Source of the DNA: Pseudomonas viridiflava
Lineage (GTDB): Bacteria > Pseudomonadota > Gammaproteobacteria > Pseudomonadales > Pseudomonadaceae
Direction of reading: 5' to 3'
DNA length: 64,000 bases
Assembly (NCBI RefSeq): GCF_900591205.1
Contig: NZ_UUPU01000109.1
Span: forward strand, 1-64,000
Each line of letters opens with the position of its first letter. Position 1 is the first letter of the stretch. Below the pieces are notes generated by a model. The model was not told the origin of the DNA. It worked only from the letters and a program-made list of their open reading frames with translations, and did not search any database. Positions 44,771-53,373 of this stretch are shown here, piece by piece. The position numbers and the translations under genes were made by a program.

Positions 44771-44803
44771 GTTCGATAATCGAACGCTGAGTCGATTATC
44801 GGA
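44771..44803 (+). promoter_or_regulatory. Paired PcaR operator of the pcaI promoter
   Basis: GTTCGATAATCGAAC (44771-44785) is a full palindrome about its centre, and CGATTATCG follows at 44793-44801, centres 19 bp apart. GATAAT within the first may also serve as the -10 box, as in P. putida, where PcaR binds at the -10 region of pcaIJ. Confidence 0.8.
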
Positions 44804-44890
44804 TTGTTTGGCCCAAATCCCCGGCTTAATCTTCAAGCACTTCGGCGCCACCTCAGCGCCTTTTTCGATCCACACCGGGAGCCCAACCCC

Positions 44891-45748
44891 ATGGCTGAAA
44901 TTCTTGCGCTGCGCGACGCGGTGAAGCAATTCGTGAACGACGGCGATACCGTCGCACTGGAAGGCTTCACCCATCTGATCCCTACGGCAGCGGGTCATGA
45001 AATCATTCGTCAGGGCAAGAAAGACCTGACGCTGGTGCGTATGACGCCTGACCTGATCTACGACCAGTTGATCGGCGCCGGTTGCGCCCGCAAGTTGATT
45101 TTCTCCTGGGGCGGCAACCCGGGCGTGGGCTCCCTGCATCGCCTGCGCGACGCGGTCGAGAAGCAATGGCCGCAACCGCTGGAAATCGAAGAACACAGCC
45201 ACGCCGACCTGGCCAATGCCTACGTTGCCGGCGCCTCGGGCCTACCCTTTGCGGTGCTGCGTGCCTACGCCGGTTCCGATCTGCCCAAGGTCAACCCGCT
45301 GATCAAGACCGTGACCTGTCCGTTCACCGGTGAAGTGCTGGCGGCGGTGCCGTCGGTGCGTCCGGACATCAGCGTGATCCACGCGCAAAAAGCCGACCGC
45401 AAGGGCAACGTGTTGCTCTGGGGCATCCTGGGCGTGCAGAAGGAAGCGGCCCTGGCGGCCAAGCGCTGCATCGTCACCGTCGAAGAAATCGTCGACGACC
45501 TGAACGCGCCAATGAACAGCTGCGTGCTGCCGACCTGGGCCCTGACTGCGGTGTGCCACGTACCCGGTGGCGCACACCCGTCCTACGCCCACGGCTACAA
45601 CGAACGCGACAACCGTTTCTACCAGGCGTGGGACCCAATCGCCCGTGATCGTGGGACTTTTACCGCCTGGATCGACGAATACATTCATGGCACCGCCAAT
45701 TTCAGTGAATTCCAGGCCAAGCTGGCCATCGCGCAGGAGGCCAAGTGA
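44891..45748 (+). CDS. pcaI: 3-oxoadipate CoA-transferase subunit A
   Basis: This 285-residue subunit, with PcaJ, moves CoA from succinyl-CoA to 3-oxoadipate. It begins MAEILALRDAVKQFVNDGDTVALEGFTH; the family's GG-rich loop is WGGNPGVGSLHRLRDA near 75. The frame is open from 44804, but that part contains the leader, so the ATG at 44891 is used. It is the first gene of the long pca operon and overlaps pcaJ by one base (TGATG). Confidence 0.95.
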   Translation: MAEILALRDAVKQFVNDGDTVALEGFTHLIPTAAGHEIIRQGKKDLTLVRMTPDLIYDQLIGAGCARKLIFSWGGNPGVGSLHRLRDAVEKQWPQPLEIEEHSHADLANAYVAGASGLPFAVLRAYAGSDLPKVNPLIKTVTCPFTGEVLAAVPSVRPDISVIHAQKADRKGNVLLWGILGVQKEAALAAKRCIVTVEEIVDDLNAPMNSCVLPTWALTAVCHVPGGAHPSYAHGYNERDNRFYQAWDPIARDRGTFTAWIDEYIHGTANFSEFQAKLAIAQEAK

Positions 45749-46527
45749 TGGCTTACTCGACCAATGAAATGATGACCGTCGCCGCCGCCCGCCGCCTCAA
45801 GAACGGCTCGGTGTGTTTTGTGGGCATCGGCCTGCCGTCCAAGGCGGCCAACCTGGCGCGCCTGACCTCGTCGCCGGATGTGGTGCTGATCTACGAGTCC
45901 GGCCCGATTGGCGCCAAGCCATCGGTATTGCCGTTGTCCATCGGCGACGGTGAACTGGCGGAAACCGCCGACACCGTGGTGCCGACCGGTGAGATTTTTC
46001 GCTATTGGCTGCAAGGCGGGCGTATCGACGTGGGTTTTCTCGGCGCCGCCCAGGTCGACCGTTTCGGCAATATCAATACCACCGTGGTCGGTGACTACCA
46101 CCAGCCCAAAGTGCGCCTGCCGGGTGCCGGTGGCGCGCCGGAAATTGCCGGTTCGGCCAAGAGCGTGTTGATCATCCTCAAGCAGTCGGCGCGTTCGTTT
46201 GTCGACAAGCTGGACTTCATTACCTCAGTCGGCCACGGCGAAGGCGGCGATTCGCGCAAACGCCTGGGCCTGCCGGGTGCTGGCCCCGTAGGCATTATTA
46301 CCGATCTGTGCATCATGGAACCGGAGGAGGGCACCCACGAGTTTGTGGTCACCGCGTTGCACCCTGGCGTGACCCGCGAGCAAGTGGTGGCTGCCACCGG
46401 TTGGGCGATTCGCTTTGCCGACCAGGTCAGCACCACCGCGGAGCCTACCGAGGTCGAGCTGACCGCCCTGCGTGATTTGGAAGCGCGCACCGCCGCCGCC
46501 CATGGCCAAGCGCCAGGAGAAGCCTGA
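45748..46527 (+). CDS. pcaJ: 3-oxoadipate CoA-transferase subunit B
   Basis: This 259-residue partner of PcaI carries the catalytic glutamate, expected in IYESGPIGAKPS near residue 50. It begins MAYSTNEMMTVAAARRLKNG; an in-frame GTG one codon earlier is not needed because the ATG overlaps the pcaI stop. Its own stop overlaps pcaF by TGATG, so the three genes are translationally coupled. Confidence 0.95.
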   Translation: MAYSTNEMMTVAAARRLKNGSVCFVGIGLPSKAANLARLTSSPDVVLIYESGPIGAKPSVLPLSIGDGELAETADTVVPTGEIFRYWLQGGRIDVGFLGAAQVDRFGNINTTVVGDYHQPKVRLPGAGGAPEIAGSAKSVLIILKQSARSFVDKLDFITSVGHGEGGDSRKRLGLPGAGPVGIITDLCIMEPEEGTHEFVVTALHPGVTREQVVAATGWAIRFADQVSTTAEPTEVELTALRDLEARTAAAHGQAPGEA

Positions 46528-47726
46528 TGCGCGACGTATTTATCTGTGACGCTATCCGCACCCCCATCGGCCGTTTTGGCGGCGGTTTGTCCACGGTACG
46601 CGCCGATGACCTGGCGGCCTTGCCGATCAAGGCCCTGATCGAGCGCAACCCTTCGGTGGACTGGGCGGCTGTCGACGAGGTATTTCTCGGTTGCGCCAAC
46701 CAGGCCGGTGAAGACAACCGCAACGTGGCACGCATGGCCTTGCTGCTGGCGGGCCTGCCGGAAAGCATCCCGGGCGTAACGCTCAACCGCCTGTGTGCTT
46801 CGGGCATGGATGCAATCGGCACCGCGTTTCGTGCCATCGCCAGCGGCGAGATGGAGTTGGCGATTGCCGGTGGCGTCGAGTCGATGTCCCGTGCGCCGTT
46901 CGTGATGGGCAAGGCGGATGCGGCGTTTTCGCGCAACATGAAGCTCGAAGACACCACCATCGGCTGGCGTTTTATCAACCCATTGATGAAGGCGCAGTAC
47001 GGCGTGGACGCTATGCCGCAGACCGCCGACAACGTCGCCGACGACTACAACGTCTCCCGCGCCGACCAGGACGCCTTCGCTCTGCGCAGCCAGCAGCGCA
47101 CCGCCGCCGCTCAGGCTGCCGGGTTCTTCGCTGAAGAAATCGTGCCGGTGCGGGTCGCGCATAAAAAAGGCGAAACGGTGGTGGAGCATGATGAGCACCC
47201 ACGAGACACCACCCTGCAAGCCCTGGCCAAGCTCAAACCGGTCAACGGCCCGGACAAGACCGTCACCGCCGGCAATGCCTCGGGCGTGAATGACGGCGCC
47301 GCGGCGCTGATTCTGGCCTCTGCCGAAGCGGTAAAAAAACACGGCCTGACCGCCCGCGCCCGCGTATTGGGGATGGCCAGCGCCGGTGTCGCGCCACGGG
47401 TGATGGGCGTCGGCCCGGTGCCGGCGGTACGCAAACTGGTAGAGCGCCTAGGGTTGGCAGTCACCGACTTTGACGTGATTGAGCTCAACGAAGCCTTCGC
47501 CAGCCAAGGTCTGGCGGTGCTGCGTGAGCTGGGCATTGCCGACGACGCACCCCAGGTCAACCCGAACGGCGGCGCCATCGCCCTCGGCCATCCGCTGGGC
47601 ATGAGCGGCGCACGGCTGGTTCTGACCGCGCTGCACCAACTTGAGAAAACCGGCGGCCGCAAAGGGCTGGCGACCATGTGTGTCGGCGTGGGCCAAGGCT
47701 TGGCCCTGGCCATTGAACGCATCTAA
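46527..47726 (+). CDS. pcaF: 3-oxoadipyl-CoA thiolase
   Basis: This 399-residue thiolase cleaves 3-oxoadipyl-CoA to succinyl-CoA and acetyl-CoA, the last step of the pathway. The acyl-binding cysteine lies in LNRLCASGMDAIG near 90, the histidine region is NPNGGAIALGHPLGMSGARL near 355, and the second cysteine is in GLATMCVGVGQG near 385. It is coupled to pcaJ and followed by pcaH after 17 bases. Confidence 0.96.
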   Translation: MRDVFICDAIRTPIGRFGGGLSTVRADDLAALPIKALIERNPSVDWAAVDEVFLGCANQAGEDNRNVARMALLLAGLPESIPGVTLNRLCASGMDAIGTAFRAIASGEMELAIAGGVESMSRAPFVMGKADAAFSRNMKLEDTTIGWRFINPLMKAQYGVDAMPQTADNVADDYNVSRADQDAFALRSQQRTAAAQAAGFFAEEIVPVRVAHKKGETVVEHDEHPRDTTLQALAKLKPVNGPDKTVTAGNASGVNDGAAALILASAEAVKKHGLTARARVLGMASAGVAPRVMGVGPVPAVRKLVERLGLAVTDFDVIELNEAFASQGLAVLRELGIADDAPQVNPNGGAIALGHPLGMSGARLVLTALHQLEKTGGRKGLATMCVGVGQGLALAIERI

Positions 47727-47743
47727 TAAGAGAGGATTGCTCC

Positions 47744-48448
47744 ATGAGTGACAAGCCCGGTTACCGGCGCCCGCAAGCGGGCACTCAACCTGATTACCTG
47801 CACCCGGCCTACCAGTCGACGAACCTGCGTTCGCCGTCCAAGCCGTTGGTGTTTCTGCCCCATTCCTTGTCGGAAATCACCGGCCCGACCATCGGCGCCG
47901 AGCGGATCAATGAGAAGGACAACGACCTCACCGCCCAGCACGACGGCGAGCCGCAAGGCGAGCGGATCATCATCCACGGGCGTGTGCTGGATGAAAACGG
48001 CCTGCCGGTGCCGGGTATTCTGGTAGAGATCTGGCAGGCCAACGCCGCCGGTCGCTACAACCATAAGCGCGACGTGCACGACGCGCCGCTGGACCCGAAC
48101 TTCACGGGCACCGGCCGCACCGTCACCGACGCCGATGGCTGGTATCAATTTCAGACCATCAAGCCCGGCGCCTACCCGTGGGGCAACCACCACAACGCGT
48201 GGCGCCCGGCGCATATCCACTTTTCGCTGTTTGGCCCGAGCGTGCTGACGCGTCTGGTCACGCAGATGTATTTCCCCGGCGACCCGCTGCTGGAATACGA
48301 CCCGATCTACAACTGCGTGCCGGACACCTCGGCCAAGCAGCGCCTGATCGCCAGCTTCGACCTGGAAAAAACCATTCCTTCCTATGCCCTCGGCTACCGC
48401 TGGGACATCGTCCTGCGCGGCCGCGACGCCACGCCGATGGAGAAATGA
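47744..48448 (+). CDS. pcaH: Protocatechuate 3,4-dioxygenase beta subunit
   Basis: This 234-residue subunit carries the non-haem Fe(III). All four ligands are present: Tyr105 (AGRYNHK), Tyr144 (GAYPWG), His157 and His159 (RPAHIHF), matching Tyr108/147 and His160/162 of the P. putida enzyme with a constant offset. With PcaG it opens the protocatechuate ring to 3-carboxy-cis,cis-muconate. Unlike P. putida, where pcaHG is a separate unit, here it lies inside the pca operon. Confidence 0.96.
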   Translation: MSDKPGYRRPQAGTQPDYLHPAYQSTNLRSPSKPLVFLPHSLSEITGPTIGAERINEKDNDLTAQHDGEPQGERIIIHGRVLDENGLPVPGILVEIWQANAAGRYNHKRDVHDAPLDPNFTGTGRTVTDADGWYQFQTIKPGAYPWGNHHNAWRPAHIHFSLFGPSVLTRLVTQMYFPGDPLLEYDPIYNCVPDTSAKQRLIASFDLEKTIPSYALGYRWDIVLRGRDATPMEK

Positions 48449-48449
48449 G

Positions 48450-49016
48450 ATGACACTCTATGCGACCACGTCCCACACCGTCGGGCCGTATTACCACATC
48501 GGCCTGACCTGGCTGAACCGCGAAGACCTGACCGTTGCCGCTACCTTGGGCGAACGCGTGGCGATCAGCGGGCAGGTGGTGGACGGCAACGGTGATGTCG
48601 TCAACGACGCCATGCTCGAAGTCTGGCAGGCAAATGCCGCCGGTAAGTACGACCATCCTGAGGATGAGCAGGACAAGGCCGTCGACCCGAACTTTGAAGG
48701 CTTCGGCCGAGTGCCGGTGGACGCCGAAGGGCGGTTTCGCTTTACCACCATCAAGCCAGGGGCCGTCCCGGGTCTGAAGGGCACGACCCAGGCGCCGCAC
48801 CTGGTGGTGCTGGTGTTTGCGCGCGGCCTGGTGAAGCACTTGCTGACGCGGATTTACTTTGACGGTGAGGCGCTGAATGGCGATGACCCATTGCTCGCGT
48901 GTGTGCCTGCAGAGCGGCGTAGCACGTTGATTGCCAAGCCGGATGCGGCTGGGGTGCATCAGTGGAATGTGATTTTGCAAGGCACAGACAAGGAAACGGT
49001 GTTCTTCGACTATTGA
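48450..49016 (+). CDS. pcaG: Protocatechuate 3,4-dioxygenase alpha subunit
   Basis: This 188-residue structural partner of PcaH has the intradiol dioxygenase fold (VVDGNGDVVNDAMLEVWQANAAGKYDHP) but lacks the iron ligands, as normal for the alpha subunit. It begins MTLYATTSHTVGPYYHIGL, one base after the pcaH stop. It is slightly shorter than the 200-residue P. putida subunit. Confidence 0.94.
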   Translation: MTLYATTSHTVGPYYHIGLTWLNREDLTVAATLGERVAISGQVVDGNGDVVNDAMLEVWQANAAGKYDHPEDEQDKAVDPNFEGFGRVPVDAEGRFRFTTIKPGAVPGLKGTTQAPHLVVLVFARGLVKHLLTRIYFDGEALNGDDPLLACVPAERRSTLIAKPDAAGVHQWNVILQGTDKETVFFDY

Positions 49017-49030
49017 TCATTAGCAGCGGC

Positions 49031-49106
49031 AAGTTTTGAGCTGCAAGCCACAAGGAAAAGCAGTCATCGGGGCAGCTTTCCTTGTGGCTTGTAGCTTGAA
49101 ACTTGC
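49031..49106. repeat. Long imperfect hairpin between pcaG and pcaT
   Basis: The segments GAGCTGCAAGCCACAAGGAA and TTTCCTTGTGGCTTGTAGCT pair almost completely around a loop of about 20 bases. This is a different repeat type from the GTGGGAG REPs and may partly separate pcaT from the upstream genes. Confidence 0.8.
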
Positions 49107-49180
49107 AACTGTTCGAAATGCGGAACATGGTTGTTGCAAAGTATGTCTAGGCTATAACCGTTCCCACTGAGTGAAAAAAC

Positions 49181-50479
49181 ATGACAACAACGACTACAAG
49201 TCACTACACCGGAGAAGAGCGCAGCAAACGGATTTTTGCGATTGTCGGTGCATCCTCCGGCAACCTCGTCGAATGGTTTGACTTCTATGTCTATGCCTTC
49301 TGCGCCATCTACTTTGCCCCGGCGTTTTTCCCATCGGACGACCCCACGGTCCAACTGCTCAACACCGCTGGTGTGTTCGCCGCCGGGTTTCTGATGCGAC
49401 CTATCGGCGGCTGGCTGTTTGGTCGGGTGGCCGACAAGCACGGCCGTAAGAACTCGATGATGATCTCGGTGCTGATGATGTGCGCCGGCTCCCTGGTCAT
49501 CGCCTTCCTGCCCACCTACAAAGACATCGGCGCCTGGGCCCCGGCGTTGCTGTTGGTGGCGCGCTTGTTCCAGGGCCTGTCGGTGGGTGGCGAATACGGC
49601 ACCACCGCGACCTACATGAGTGAGGTCGCGCTCAAGGGCCAGCGTGGCTTTTTCGCCTCATTCCAGTACGTGACGCTGATCGGCGGGCAACTGCTGGCGG
49701 TGTTGGTGGTGGTGATTCTGCAACAGCTGCTTACCGAAGAAGAATTGCGCGCCTGGGGCTGGCGGATTCCGTTCGTGATCGGCGCCATTGCGGCGGTGAT
49801 CTCGCTGTTGCTGCGTCGCACCCTCAAGGAAACCACCAGCAAGGAAATGCGCCAGGACAAGGACGCCGGCAGCATTGCCGCGTTGTTCCGCGATCACAAG
49901 GCCGCGTTTATCACCGTGCTTGGCTACACCGCCGGCGGCTCGCTGATTTTCTACACCTTTACCACTTACATGCAGAAATACCTGGTGAATACCGCCGGGA
50001 TGCACGCCAAGACGGCCAGCTACATCATGACCGGCGCGCTGTTCCTCTACATGTGCATGCAGCCGTTGTTCGGCATGCTGGCGGACAAGATCGGCCGTCG
50101 TAACTCGATGCTCTGGTTCGGCGCGTTGGGCACCCTGTGCACCGTGCCGATCCTGCTCAGCCTGAAAACCGTCAGCAGCCCGTTCCTGGCCTTTGTGCTG
50201 ATCACCCTGGCCTTGGCGATTGTGAGTTTCTACACCTCGATCAGCGGCCTGGTAAAAGCCGAAATGTTCCCGCCTCAAGTGCGCGCCCTGGGCGTGGGCC
50301 TGGCGTATGCGGTGGCCAACGCAATTTTCGGTGGCTCGGCGGAATACGTGGCTCTGGGTCTTAAATCCATGGGCATGGAAAACACCTTCTACTGGTACGT
50401 CACCGGCATGATGGCGGTGGCGTTCCTGTTCAGCTTGCGCCTGCCGAAACAGGCGGCGTATTTGCACCACGATCTGTAA
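49181..50479 (+). CDS. pcaT: MFS transporter PcaT
   Basis: This 432-residue metabolite:H+ symporter of the major facilitator superfamily has 12 predicted membrane segments, the NLVEWFDFYVYAF start typical of the group and the GRVADKHGRKNSM loop. In P. putida PcaT transports beta-ketoadipate or related dicarboxylates. Its place between pcaG and pcaB supports the same role. Confidence 0.9.
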   Translation: MTTTTTSHYTGEERSKRIFAIVGASSGNLVEWFDFYVYAFCAIYFAPAFFPSDDPTVQLLNTAGVFAAGFLMRPIGGWLFGRVADKHGRKNSMMISVLMMCAGSLVIAFLPTYKDIGAWAPALLLVARLFQGLSVGGEYGTTATYMSEVALKGQRGFFASFQYVTLIGGQLLAVLVVVILQQLLTEEELRAWGWRIPFVIGAIAAVISLLLRRTLKETTSKEMRQDKDAGSIAALFRDHKAAFITVLGYTAGGSLIFYTFTTYMQKYLVNTAGMHAKTASYIMTGALFLYMCMQPLFGMLADKIGRRNSMLWFGALGTLCTVPILLSLKTVSSPFLAFVLITLALAIVSFYTSISGLVKAEMFPPQVRALGVGLAYAVANAIFGGSAEYVALGLKSMGMENTFYWYVTGMMAVAFLFSLRLPKQAAYLHHDL

Positions 50480-50489
50480 GGGATGAGTT

Positions 50490-51854
50490 ATGACTTTGCG
50501 CACGAGCAATCAATTGTTCGACGCTTACTTCACCGCTGACAGCATGGCCGAGGTGTTCTGCGACCAGGGGCGCCTGCAGGGCATGCTGGATTTCGAAGCC
50601 GGGTTGGCCCGTGCCGAGGCGCGGGTGGGGCTGATTCCCCAGGCCGCCGTCGCGCCGATTGCCCAGGCGTGCCTGGCGTCGCTGTACGACGTGGATGCCC
50701 TCGGCGTGGCGATTGCCACGGCAGGGAATTCGGCGATTCCACTGGTCAAGGCGCTGGGTAAGTTGATTGCCGGTGAGGATGCCGGGGCCGAGCGTTATGT
50801 GCACCTGGGTGCGACCAGCCAGGATGTGATGGACACCGGCCTGGTGCTGCAACTGCGGCGGGCGCTGGCGTTGATCGAAACCGACCTGGCGCAGCTCGGC
50901 GAGGTGCTTGCGGTGCAGGCCCAACGTTATGCGGGCGTGCCGTTGGCCGGTCGAACCTGGCTGCAGCATGCGACGCCGGTCACGCTGGGGATGAAAATCG
51001 CCGGCTGGCTGGGGGCGGTGACGCGCAGTCGTCAGCGCCTTGTCGAGCTGAAACCACGCCTGCTGGTCCTGCAATTTGGCGGCGCTTGCGGTACCCTGGC
51101 CGCGCTCGGCGAACAGGCAATGCCCGTCGCCGAAGCCTTGGCGCAGGAACTGCAACTGAGCCTGCCCGAGCAACCCTGGCATACCCAGCGCGACCGTTTG
51201 GTGGAGTTCGCCAGTGTGCTTGGCCTGATCGCCGGCAGTCTCGGCAAGCTGGGGCGGGACATCAGCCTGTTGATGCAAACCGAAGCGGGTGAAGTGTTCG
51301 AGCCGTCAGCGCCGGGCAAGGGCGGCTCATCCACCATGCCCCACAAACGCAACCCGGTGGGCGCCGCTGTGCTGATCAGCGCGGCCACCCGAGTGCCCGG
51401 CCTGGTGGCGACGATGTTCAGCGCCATGCCCCAGGAGCACGAACGCAGCCTGGGCTTGTGGCATGCCGAGTGGGAAACCTTGCCGGAAATCTGTCTATTG
51501 GTCTCCGGGGCGTTGAAGCAAGCGCTGCTGGTCAGCGAAGGGTTGGAAGTGAACCCCGAGCGCATGACGCAAAACCTCGACCTGACCCAGGGCCTGGTGC
51601 TGGCCGAAGCCGTCAGCAGCGTGTTGGCCCAGCGCCTGGGCCGCGAGACTGCGCACCATCTGCTGGAGCAATGCTGCAAACGTGCGGTCGCCGAGGGGCG
51701 TCACCTGCGTGCGGTGCTGGCGGATGAACCGCACGTGACGGCCGAGCTGTCAGCGGCCGAACTGGACCACCTGCTCGACCCGGCCCACTACTTGGGCCAG
51801 GCCCAAACCTGGGTAAGCCGCGCCGTGACCGAACATTTTGCATTGATTGCCTAA
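50490..51854 (+). CDS. pcaB: 3-carboxy-cis,cis-muconate cycloisomerase
   Basis: This 454-residue member of the fumarase/aspartase superfamily lactonises 3-carboxymuconate to 4-carboxymuconolactone. The superfamily signature GKGGSSTMPHKRNPVGA lies near 273 and the region HLGATSQDVMDTG near 105. It starts 10 bases after pcaT. Its stop lies just before the ribosome-binding site of pcaD. Confidence 0.95.
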   Translation: MTLRTSNQLFDAYFTADSMAEVFCDQGRLQGMLDFEAGLARAEARVGLIPQAAVAPIAQACLASLYDVDALGVAIATAGNSAIPLVKALGKLIAGEDAGAERYVHLGATSQDVMDTGLVLQLRRALALIETDLAQLGEVLAVQAQRYAGVPLAGRTWLQHATPVTLGMKIAGWLGAVTRSRQRLVELKPRLLVLQFGGACGTLAALGEQAMPVAEALAQELQLSLPEQPWHTQRDRLVEFASVLGLIAGSLGKLGRDISLLMQTEAGEVFEPSAPGKGGSSTMPHKRNPVGAAVLISAATRVPGLVATMFSAMPQEHERSLGLWHAEWETLPEICLLVSGALKQALLVSEGLEVNPERMTQNLDLTQGLVLAEAVSSVLAQRLGRETAHHLLEQCCKRAVAEGRHLRAVLADEPHVTAELSAAELDHLLDPAHYLGQAQTWVSRAVTEHFALIA

Positions 51855-51864
51855 GGAGGTTTTT

Positions 51865-52656
51865 GTGGCATTTGTACAACTCGCCGAGGGCGAACTGCAT
51901 TACCAATTGAATGGGCCGGTCGACGCGCCGGTGCTGGTGCTGTCCAACTCGCTGGGCACCGACCTGCATATGTGGGACATCCAGATCCCGGCCTTCACCG
52001 AGCATTTTCGGGTGTTGCGTTTCGACACCCGTGGGCACGGCAAATCCCTGGTGACCGAGGGCCCCTACAGCATCGAGCAACTGGGCCTCGATGTGCTTGC
52101 GCTGCTGGATGCGCTGGATATCCAGCGGGCGCATTTTTGCGGGCTGTCCATGGGCGGTTTGATTGGCCAATGGCTGGGGATCAATGCCGGTGAGCGCCTG
52201 CAGCGCCTGGTGGTGTGCAACACCGCCGCCAAGATCGGCACGCCGCAGATCTGGAACCCGCGCATCGAGATGGTCCTGCGCGACGGCGCGGCAGCCATGG
52301 TAGCCCTGCGCGACGCCTCGATTGCGCGCTGGTTCACCGCCGATTTCGCCGCCGCCAACCCGCACCAGGCCAGGCAGATTACCGATATGCTCGCGGCGAC
52401 AGACCCCCAAGGCTATGCCGCCAATTGCGCCGCGGTACGTGATGCGGATTTTCGTGACCAATTGGCCTCGATCAAAGTGCCGACCCTGGTGATTGCCGGC
52501 ACTGAAGATGCCGTGACGCCACCGGCCGGCAGCCACTTTATCCAGAACCATGTGCGGGGTGCCGAGTACGCCGAGTTCTACGCCGCGCACCTGTCCAACG
52601 TGCAGGCCGGCGCTGCATTCAGTGACCGTGTGCTGGACTTTTTGTTGGCGCATTAG
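51865..52656 (+). CDS. pcaD: 3-oxoadipate enol-lactonase
   Basis: This 263-residue alpha/beta hydrolase converts the enol-lactone to 3-oxoadipate. The nucleophile elbow is GLSMGGL near 95, the acid follows in AGTEDAVTPP and the histidine in the C-terminal AAHLSNVQAG. The start is GTG at 51865, decided by a perfect AAGGAGG five bases upstream; the open frame from 51847 runs through that site. It is separated from pcaC by a REP element. Confidence 0.95.
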   Translation: MAFVQLAEGELHYQLNGPVDAPVLVLSNSLGTDLHMWDIQIPAFTEHFRVLRFDTRGHGKSLVTEGPYSIEQLGLDVLALLDALDIQRAHFCGLSMGGLIGQWLGINAGERLQRLVVCNTAAKIGTPQIWNPRIEMVLRDGAAAMVALRDASIARWFTADFAAANPHQARQITDMLAATDPQGYAANCAAVRDADFRDQLASIKVPTLVIAGTEDAVTPPAGSHFIQNHVRGAEYAEFYAAHLSNVQAGAAFSDRVLDFLLAH

Positions 52657-52679
52657 CCCTGTGTGCTGAGCAGGCTTTT

Positions 52680-52800
52680 TGTGGCGAGCGGGCTTGCCCG
52701 CGTTGGGCTGCGTAGCAGCCCTGGACCGTCTTCAGCAGGACCTTGTTGTCGGGTTTTGGGGGCGCTTCGCGCCCCAACGCGGGCAAGCCCGCTCGCCACA
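52680..52800. repeat. REP palindrome between pcaD and pcaC
   Basis: The inverted cores TGTGGCGAGCGGGCTTGCCC and GGGCAAGCCCGCTCGCCACA enclose two further hairpins (GGGCTGCGTAGCAGCCC and GGGGGCGCTTCGCGCCCC). It is closely related to the copy inside opmB. Confidence 0.92.
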
Positions 52801-52839
52801 GGCGATTGAGCCTGAATCGAATTGAGTAAGGAGTTTTTT

Positions 52840-53235
52840 GTGGACGAGAAACAACGTTACGCCGACGGCCTGCAAGTGCGCCGTGAAGTGCTGGGCGACG
52901 CCCATGTCGACCGCAGCCTGAATGCCCTGACCGAATTCAACAGTGAGTTTCAGGAAATGATCACCCGCCACGCCTGGGGTGACATATGGACCCGCCCCGG
53001 CCTGCCGCGGCACACCCGCAGCCTGATCACCATCGCGATGCTGATCGGCATGAACCGCAGCGAAGAACTCAAGCTGCACCTGCGCGCCGCCGCCAGCAAT
53101 GGCGTGACCCGCGCCGAGATCAAGGAAGTGCTGATGCAGAGCGCGATCTACTGCGGGATTCCGGCAGCGAATGCGACATTTCACCTGGCTGAATCGGTGT
53201 GGGATGAGCTGGGCGTGGAGTCTCGCGAAGGCTGA
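52840..53235 (+). CDS. pcaC: 4-carboxymuconolactone decarboxylase
   Basis: This 131-residue member of the CMD family decarboxylates carboxymuconolactone to the enol-lactone. The family region EFNSEFQEMITRHAWGDIWTRPGL is intact. The start is GTG at 52840 (VDEKQRYADGL), fixed by TAAGGAG six bases upstream. It is the last gene of the pca operon. Confidence 0.95.
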   Translation: MDEKQRYADGLQVRREVLGDAHVDRSLNALTEFNSEFQEMITRHAWGDIWTRPGLPRHTRSLITIAMLIGMNRSEELKLHLRAAASNGVTRAEIKEVLMQSAIYCGIPAANATFHLAESVWDELGVESREG

Positions 53236-53258
53236 CTGAATTGAAGTGAGGTCAGAAA

Positions 53259-53348
53259 TGTGGGAGCGGGCTTGCTCGCGAAAGCGCAGTGTCAGTCAAC
53301 ACCTGTATTAACTGAACCACCGCTTTCGCGAGCAAGCCCGCTCCCACA
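53259..53348. repeat. REPIN after pcaC
   Basis: Inverted cores TGTGGGAGCGGGCTTGCTCG and CGAGCAAGCCCGCTCCCACA lie between convergent pcaC and the deacetylase gene. Confidence 0.92.
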
Positions 53349-53373
53349 GTAGATCTTCACAGGGCTGCAGAGG

